Assembly (NCBI GenBank): GCA_949825025.1
Contig: OX463778.1
Location: 46,214,829-46,278,828 of the forward strand
DNA length: 64,000 bases
Source: Siphlonurus alternatus
Lineage: Eukaryota; Arthropoda; Insecta; Ephemeroptera; Siphlonuridae
Direction of reading: 5' to 3'
Part shown: piece by piece, positions 55,737-64,000 of the stretch
Layout: each line of letters begins with the position of its first letter
How positions within the stretch are numbered: the stretch's first letter is position 1
Translations under genes and position numbers: made by a program
Notes under the pieces: generated by a model
Told to the model about the DNA's origin: nothing
Seen by the model: only the letters and a program-made list of their open reading frames with translations
Databases searched by the model: none

Positions 55737-57544
55737 ACATACATACATACATACATACATACATACATACATACATACATACATACATACATACATACAT
55801 ACATACATACATACATACATACATACATACATACATACATACATACATACATACATACATACATACATACATACATACATACATACATACATACATACAT
55901 ACATACATACATACATACATACATACATACATACATACATACATACATACATACATACATACATACATACATACATACATACATACATACATACATACAT
56001 ACATACATACATACATACATACATACATACATACATACATACATACATACATACATACATACATACATACATACATACATACATACATACATACATACAT
56101 ACATACATACATACATACATACATACATACATACATACATACATACATACATACATACATACATACATACATACATACATACATACATACATACATACAT
56201 ACATACATACATACATACATACATACATACATACATACATACATACATACATACATACATACATACATACATACATACATACATACATACATACATACAT
56301 ACATACATACATACATACATACATACATACATACATACATACATACATACATACATACATACATACATACATACATACATACATACATACATACATACAT
56401 ACATACATACATACATACATACATACATACATACATACATACATACATACATACATACATACATACATACATACATACATACATACATACATACATACAT
56501 ACATACATACATACATACATACATACATACATACATACATACATACATACATACATACATACATACATACATACATACATACATACATACATACATACAT
56601 ACATACATACATACATACATACATACATACATACATACATACATACATACATACATACATACATACATACATACATACATACATACATACATACATACAT
56701 ACATACATACATACATACATACATACATACATACATACATACATACATACATACATACATACATACATACATACATACATACATACATACATACATACAT
56801 ACATACATACATACATACATACATACATACATACATACATACATACATACATACATACATACATACATACATACATACATACATACATACATACATACAT
56901 ACATACATACATACATACATACATACATACATACATACATACATACATACATACATACATACATACATACATACATACATACATACATACATACATACAT
57001 ACATACATACATACATACATACATACATACATACATACATACATACATACATACATACATACATACATACATACATACATACATACATACATACATACAT
57101 ACATACATACATACATACATACATACATACATACATACATACATACATACATACATACATACATACATACATACATACATACATACATACATACATACAT
57201 ACATACATACATACATACATACATACATACATACATACATACATACATACATACATACATACATACATACATACATACATACATACATACATACATACAT
57301 ACATACATACATACATACATACATACATACATACATACATACATACATACATACATACATACATACATACATACATACATACATACATACATACATACAT
57401 ACATACATACATACATACATACATACATACATACATACATACATACATACATACATACATACATACATACATACATACATACATACATACATACATACAT
57501 ACATACATACATACATACATACATACATACATACATACATACAT
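55737..57544. repeat. (ACAT)n array, 452 uninterrupted units
   Basis: 1808 bp of perfect ACAT tetranucleotides as given. Since four bases against three gives a 12-base period without stops, long MYVC and IHTY frames appear on both strands; none is a gene. The array ends at the inverted-repeat transposon 57545-59085 and resumes after it. Confidence 0.95.
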
Positions 57545-59085
57545 ACCCTATCTCTACGGTCTGGTTGAACCTGGTAAGGTGGCTGGTAGACTCTTACAAG
57601 CACTAAACCAGCAGTGCTGGTAAGCCGTACCTGTTCTTACCAGCCATCATGAAATGCTGATAAGCCGAACCAGGGCATACCAGGCAATACCAGCCACTGT
57701 CTGGTATTGCCTGGTATGATTTACCAGAAGATCTTGTAACTATATACTAATTTGTTATTATTTTTTAAATATTATTAATTTAACATATTAATTATAATAT
57801 AATAATATTTTATATTATATTTATAATTTATACATAAATTATTTAAATAATTTATTGATATACACTGTAAATATATATAGATTAATTATACAATTTAATT
57901 TTTATACTGTGTGGATCGACTGTTGATGAGAATTTACCAAAATACTAAAAAAAAAAAAAAAAATTGCACATTAATTATGGAATGAATTGATTTATTTTAA
58001 TTAATAATTTATTTAAAAATTAATACAAATTTTCAGTCGTTTTTATTAGTCACTGACACCTGGTGGTGAAAAAGTGAAGCATCATAGCAAAACATATGGA
58101 AGTGATTGAAGATGTCAACAACCGTGAAAATGACCTGTTTTACTGTTAAAATTGTGTTATAAAGTGACTTTGGAGGTAAAAAAACATCTTAACAGTAATA
58201 AATAAATCATACTGCTTAGGTGTAGGCATTAATGATTTACTTTTGTGCTCACAGAAACCCATAATCAAGGAAAAACCATAAGTCAACTGCAGATCATTGC
58301 AGACACAATGCCAGCAGTTTGTTCTTCTTGCTCTTCATTATTTTCCTTGCATGGTAAGTACATATTTTTATTTTGAATATTTTATGTTTCTCATCATTCA
58401 AATTAAAATCAAATATTTAATAAAAGCATACCTTCATGTTTTTTTTATTTATTTCAAAGATCGAATTGAATGATCAGAATCAAGATTATGCCACAACATT
58501 TTGAATCAAAGTTTTAATGTTTAATGTACTGTGCCCTGCAGGAATTGGCATACTGTGAGCCACTGAAAGATCCCAGACTACAGTATTATGGATGGAAGAG
58601 ATGCAAGAAGAGTCCCTTTAAAAAGTTTCCTTCCATTCCTTAAATTTATTTCTAAATATGATTTCTGTGGCCGCCATTTTACCCGCATATCCCCACCCCG
58701 TCCCCACCTCTCAGATGTCAGCACTGCATAAGTCAAAACAAGTTTTGAGTGTATCATTTAAGTACCAAATAAAAATTTTAAATTTATTTTTTCTGTACTT
58801 TTTCGTATATAGAAAATTAAAAAATGATTTTTGATACTAAAAAAAACTAGCAAACAGCATATTTTAAGGCAGGAGGAGGGGGAGGGAAATTTTGATCTAA
58901 GCTTGCCAGGTAAGACCTGGTATCCCATACCAGCACACCAGGTAAAATCTTACCAGCCAGGCTATGCAGAGTGACCATTTCTTACCAGCCAGGCTGGTAC
59001 GGATATAATGTTAAATTGTACCAGCAGATGGCCAAGTTTGTTACCAGGCACCTTACCAGGTTCAACCAGACCGTAGAGATAGGGT
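57545..59085. mobile_element. 1.54-kb TIR transposon inserted in (ACAT)n
   Basis: The ends are inverted repeats of about 43 bp with one mismatch: CCCTATCTCTACGGTCTGG begins at 57546, and its complement ends at 59084. Both subterminal regions are full of CTGGTA/TACCAG motifs. Both flanks are (ACAT)n, so the target duplication cannot be told apart from the repeat. No transposase is visible. A short exon-like block at about 58252-58351 (ACAG acceptor, MPAVCSSCSSLFSLH frame, GTAAGT donor) may be a remnant of an internal gene. The superfamily is not assigned. Confidence 0.75.
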
Positions 59086-59186
59086 ACATACATACATACA
59101 TACATACATACATACATACATACATACATACATACATACATACATACATACATACATACATACATACATACATACATACATACATA
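59086..59186. repeat. (ACAT)n array, right of the transposon
   Basis: About 25 units of ACAT that continue the left array across the inserted element. Confidence 0.95.
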
Positions 59187-59617
59187 ATTAAAATATATTA
59201 TATATAATATAATAGAATGAAATATAGTTTAGTTAATGGAGAAATTTATGCATGCACTGACTGCTTGCTGAAATCAGAACAAGGCCATCAATTGTTACAG
59301 TACTTTGGCAGCAAGCAAGAGCTGGTCAGCACTTTAGCTCTCTTCATTAATGTAACGACAATTACATAGCTCTCAGCAAATATTTGCTGCTAAATTGAGT
59401 CGTGCTAATTACTAAGAATGCTTGTGATGTTTTAAGCACATTTTTTAGTTGCTGTATATATATAATTAAAGTGGAATGCTTTAGTATCATGAAAACTGTA
59501 AACACATGAAATTTGTTCGTTACAATATATTCGTATATAGGCTATATATATTATATATATAAGTATATAGATTATCATCATGTTTTTTTTTATATACGGG
59601 AATTAAATAATTATTTT

Positions 59618-60132
59618 CAGGACTTGGGTCCGCGAACGTTCCCGGATCCAGATCCGCGAAAGATCCGCGAAAAACGTTCGCGGATCTTGATCCCGGATCG
59701 CGGATCCGCGAAAAACGTTCGCGGACCCAAGCCCTGGCCCGCAATGTAGACATGAATATAGTAGTGTATATAATAATATTATAAATTAGTTAATTATTTC
59801 ATTAATTCATTATTATTATAATTCATAATTATATATAATAATTATATTAAATTAATAAATATTTATTATATAGATGACAATATTATACATAATATGATAA
59901 TAGATAATTTAATTAATACGGTACATAATACCATAATAGTCATATATAGATAAAAACATAAAATTAAAATTAAAGGCATTAAAGGTATTAAAAATAAATT
60001 TCCATCCAGGTTTCAGGTTCCGTGATAAACTTTTCGTCATATGCATCCTGGATCTAAGATCCGCGAAAAACGTTCGCGGATCTTGATCCCGGATCGCGGA
60101 TCCGCGAAAAACGTTCGCGGACCCAAGCCCTG
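59618..60132. mobile_element. 515-bp non-autonomous hAT-like element
   Basis: The ends are CAGGACTTGGGTCCGCGAACG at the left and the complement of CAGGGCTTGGGTCCGCGAACG at the right (one mismatch). ATTATTTT flanks both sides (59610-59617 and 60133-60140), an 8-bp duplication. CAGGG-type ends with 8-bp duplications are the signature of hAT elements. A CpG-rich 76-bp segment is directly repeated at 59661-59736 and 60057-60132. The left copy also ends in a full terminus, so the element looks like two nested or tandem ends. Confidence 0.8.
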
Positions 60133-61545
60133 ATTATTTTACTTGATTACTTATCGGTATCGGCTATTAAATTGTATGGCGCATTTAAAGTACATGGCAC
60201 TTTATTGTATAAATATAAGATTTTTTTTCAATTAAATAAATTTAATATATATATTTAAAAGCAAAATTATCATTAATAGCAGGTTTATTGATTGACACTT
60301 TTTAGTTATGACAAATGATAACAGTAAGAAGACACTTAAAAAATATTATAGTACTATTTACAGTTCAACAAATTTAAGATTACCTAAATTTAAATTAGCT
60401 GGAAATAGAAAGATTTCTGCTAAACGACGACCATGAAAAAACTAAGGTTTTGCAGATAGGTTAAAAATGTTAAAATCCCTAATACCGAAGTCTCCCTGTA
60501 AATTATTAGATTTTTTATGCTCGTACTTTAGTCAAAATTCTTCTATACTTTCGGCTAGCTACTTCCGTTAAGAATCTTACATTTATTGAACTGTAAAATT
60601 ACTTGTTTTACGAGGTATTAATCATGTGTGTCAGTGTTTGCATTGGAATGTTATGATTATACAGTAGGATTTTTTATATATATATATCCATGTTCCATGT
60701 TATTTGTACATATATAATAATATATATGCAGTTGTTTGAATAAATAAAAAAATAAAAAATATACATTTATTGGAATAGCTTACAATTCACCATACAATCA
60801 GTAACATTTGAAAGAAAATACTTTTAAACTTTATAATAGTTGTTGCAACAAAGAGAACACTTACGTAAAAAAGATTATTTTAAAATATTAAATTATTTAT
60901 TATTTCCACTAAAAAGTATACACTTTTGTTATTGCCATTTTATGGATGTTAAAAAAAAATTTAAAATAAATAACATGCAATCAAAAAACATGAATGGAAT
61001 GGATTTCTATTTTTACTTTATATAAAGCCTGTTGAGAATGAAATAGTTGTGAGATCAATATACAGAATACTTGAATCGGGCAAGCTGTACAATTATTTTC
61101 ATGCAGTTTAACATCTACTGCATTTTTAGTGCAAATTAACTCATGCATGCCGTGCTGATATGAAAATTTAATACTTTTATTATATTATTATAAATGAAAC
61201 TTATAAGTATCACTTTCTTTCTTTCACCCTCTCTAATTACCATCAGCACCATGACGGCATGCACGGCGTCTTGTATAATATTTTGACCTATTACTCTCCC
61301 TTTCGTATGATACTTTGTAACGTTACATCAAATGTCATTATAGTGATAATATGAATGGTTTCTGATATTTAAAGGTCTACTTTAAGAGATAATAGAGAAA
61401 GAAAAGAGGCAGAAATCGGTAGAGAGAGATTTATGTACCTGTTTTTTTTATATAAACATCTAAATTGAAGTAAAATATTACGGTGTTTCGTTGTGTTCAC
61501 CGCAAATTAACCTCTGTCTGACGACGTGTGTTTTGTTGTGTGCAG

Positions 61546-61667
61546 GTCGTCAGCTGGTCCTGGCGGGGGACGATGTACTCAGTCGTTGGAGCAAGAAGAG
61601 GCGTCGCAGCTCGTTGTACCGCAGCATGGGCTCGTTCTGCTGCCTCTGCAAGCCTAACTACTTGTGA
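61546..61667 (+). CDS. R7BP homologue, last coding exon with membrane-anchor tail
   Basis: The acceptor TTGTGTGCAG precedes it. GT completes GGT (Gly) with the G at 52688. A second AG eight bases further on would break the frame, so 61546 is the chosen start. The frame reads GRQLVLAGDDVLSRW, then SKKRRRSSLYRSMGSF, CCLC, KPNYL and TGA. A basic run directly before a cysteine cluster is the family's known membrane anchor: the cysteines are palmitoylated, and without palmitate the basic run acts as a nuclear-localisation signal. I see the residues; the modification is inferred. Visible exons total 609 bases (202 residues plus stop). Vertebrate R7BP is about 257 residues, so some 30-60 N-terminal residues are probably missing. 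Confidence 0.92.
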
Positions 61668-61915
61668 GGCCATGCGCGCCGCCGCCCCCTTGAGGGTCGA
61701 GCCCCAAAAGGCAAGCCCAGCAGCAGCAAACGGCGGCAGTGATAACAAAAAACTATTCATAGAGTTACTTCGCAACACCAACAAAATAATATAATAAGTG
61801 TGTTAATTAATAATTAATATATAATAATATTGCACCATGAACTGCAAAGAGTTCAATATTTTTCACTCATGTTTATTACTATGTGTATTTTATTTTTCTC
61901 TTTCTCTATAATAAA
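61668..61915 (+). other. R7BP 3' UTR (proximal)
   Basis: After the TGA, the first 70 bases stay GC-rich and then become AT-rich. The first AATAAA follows at 61910-61915, with another near 61995. The true cleavage site is not visible. Confidence 0.5.
61910..61915 (+). terminator. Candidate poly(A) signal AATAAA
   Basis: First canonical hexamer after the R7BP stop codon, 243 bases downstream. Confidence 0.45.
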
Positions 61916-64000
61916 TATAAATATATACATGCATATATACTTCCAATGTAATAGTTATCAAGTGATGTACATATTATATTTAAGCACTCAGAGAAAATAA
62001 AAATTCTCTTCCTTCCTCTTTTATTCTTCTCATTTTATAAAGTTATTATTATTATTATGAGGAAGAAAAATCGAGATTATTATTTGACGTTTTATTAAGA
62101 TTAATGCAAAGCACTTTTAAAATTATTCATCAAGTTTTTTTATACATTTAAAGAAAGAAGCAATGAATAATGTTGCAAGAATAATAATATAACTACATCA
62201 TCATTATTTAATATGATAAGTAATAGAAAAAAAATATATATAACAAGGAGGAATAAAAAAGTAACACTATTTAGATGTTAGTTAAGAATAAAATGTTACA
62301 GTCAATTGAACATCTTGATATGAAAAAAAAAAAAATCATATTTTTATTCAGTAAATGAAAATATTAATGATAAATAAATTTAAAAACAAGCTTTATATAA
62401 TATAATAATGCGTGTTAATCGCTTTTAATAATTCTTATAGATGAAATTTTTAAAATGTAAAATAACTAATTAATATAAAAAATATAATATACATGAAAAG
62501 CGAGCTTTGCACTGATGCAATCACAATATTTATTATCTTCTTGATTTCTTCGAGTGCCAATCGGATGTATTTATATATTCATATTGATTTAGTCAGTGAA
62601 ACTAAATATAAAATAAAGTAGTTTACAGGGAAAGTAAGAAAAAATATCAGTCTAAATGATCAGCTAAAACAGCTGTTCAGTGCGACTCAGAAGAATTGAT
62701 AGACAATCTCCGACTTATTTGTTGTTAATTCAGTGTGAATAATTTTAATATTAGAAGAATATAAAGAGGAAACTTCTCTCTTTTATGTTCTTTGGTAGAA
62801 GTTACCATATATTATAATATATTTATTATAGTTGAATCCAAAAACGATGCATGCACGCTTTGTAAGGACATAAATCCACTAAAAAAAAAGTAAGAATTAA
62901 CTCCAAGATACTTTGAATATTCTTTTTTTTTAATATATAATACTTATTCTCTCTTCCACTTTACATAAAAGGAAATTGACAAGAAACTGAGCACTGTTAA
63001 AATGCAATTGAGATAAAATGAAATACCAAGAACCTACAGGTGAGGAAAGTTTTGCTCTTTAAAATTCTTGCTGCAAAGCTACCTGCAAAGTTTTGATGAT
63101 ATATATGCAAGTGGCAAGTGGTATGTGTGGCTTGCGGTTTGCTTTGGCGAACGTACAACTATGTCATCAAAACTTTATGCATGGTAGGTCGCTTATGCAG
63201 TAGATGGAGAAAAAAAAAATCCACTGTTTCTGCTTATAAGACATACTGTCTTGGAATTTTTCTTCATTTTAAATGTTTTATGTAAAAAAATTTAATAGCA
63301 GAATACCATGTCGATGGAACGGGGATATATCTCGGAGCTAAAAACGCCATTATTGCCTTGTAGGTATGCAAACTTCGCTATACATAATTGAAGACAATAA
63401 GTTGCCTTTATGAGTCTAGAGGCAACATGCACACTTTCAACATGTGTATAACTATGCCATTCTACTTAATATAGGAACTAACTTTGCAGGCGCATATATT
63501 TCTATAACTAATGGCCATAAGTTGCAGCCAACCTATCCTAGAAAAATCGGAGAATTATCCGAGAAATTTAATGTTAATTAGTAAATAATCCACGGATAAT
63601 CCTCAGATTATTCTCGGATAGGTGGCTGCTACTTACGACCATGAGATAAATTACTCGAAACGTTCCATCGATGTAATATAATTTCAAATTCAAGGAATTT
63701 TATAATTTTTTTTCATGCACATATTTTTACTATTTATAATTTTATTTTCCTAATGTGTTTTTGTAATGTTCAGTGGTTATGATATATCAGATTGTAATAC
63801 TGTAGCGCGAGCGTGCATCGGTGAACTGGATGTCACTTTGTGACGTCACTCCTTATTATGATAATTATTATTATAAATATAGTGAATATTATTGTGGACC
63901 AAAACACAAAATAAAGCAATACTTTTTATTATTAAATAGTCTACTGTATATTATTACACTACATGTTGTGGTAAATGAGCAATCGATCATTATTATTTAT
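61916..64000. other. 3' flanking sequence
   Basis: AT-rich with no gene recognised. It holds an imperfect inverted repeat at about 63510-63650 (GCAGCCAACCTATCC against GGATAGGTGGCTGC, with CGGAGAATTATCCGAG-type inner parts) that looks like an old MITE. A weaker inverted pair at 63080-63200 surrounds AAGTTTTGATGA. Confidence 0.5.

Noticed and set aside
55677..57606. Open frames of more than 600 codons on both strands (MYVC and IHTY repeats)
   Set aside because: They are translations of the perfect (ACAT)n array, which has no stop in any phase of its 12-base period.

Overview
This window is strongly AT-rich eukaryotic nuclear DNA. It is very sparse in genes and dense in simple repeats and nested transposable elements. 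The one host gene recognised from its protein sequence is an arthropod R7BP (RGS7-binding-protein) homologue. I therefore read the window as an arthropod genome, most likely an insect; this is inference, and no order can be assigned from sequence alone.

The R7BP gene lies on the + strand. Its four visible coding exons (29183-29349, 41940-42076, 52506-52688 and 61546-61667) are separated by introns of about 12.6, 10.4 and 8.9 kb. Every junction has GT/AG sites and the codon phases match across all three introns. The visible product is 202 residues and ends in a polybasic stretch followed by a CCLC cysteine cluster, the usual palmitoylated membrane anchor of this family. The first coding exon, with the start codon, was not identified. 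It lies upstream of 29183 or outside the window.

Regions: 1-6.2 kb is intergenic or 5' intron sequence holding a LINE remnant with an intact ORF1 on the minus strand. 6.2-11.5 kb is a 5 kb palindrome made of two apparently identical, oppositely oriented copies of a 1950-bp DNA transposon with CAC termini. One copy is inserted inside a 5S-rRNA-derived SINE, and the 1.1-kb spacer holds a decayed tRNA-Thr-like sequence. 11.5-29 kb is AT-rich with LINE C-terminal fragments (15.7-16.2 and 24.6-25.2 kb), a 241-bp MITE at 19.7 kb, a perfect 30-bp hairpin at 27.5 kb and (CT)n/(GA)n tracts. Intron A (29.35-41.9 kb) has GC-rich islands, a second 5S-SINE and a palindromic MITE. Intron B (42.1-52.5 kb) has a TTAA-flanked MITE, a 131-bp satellite with a three-monomer higher-order period, and a 110-bp array of hairpin units with inverted loops. 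Intron C (52.7-61.5 kb) has a perfect 1.8-kb (ACAT)n array interrupted by a 1.54-kb TIR transposon, and a hAT-type element with an 8-bp target duplication. The last 2 kb are 3' flank.

I found no CRISPR array, operon, phage or rRNA operon. Nearly all other open frames are translations of microsatellites or chance frames. The unusual content is repeat architecture: nested insertions, the satellite higher-order structure and the flip-loop array. I did not find a new protein-coding system.
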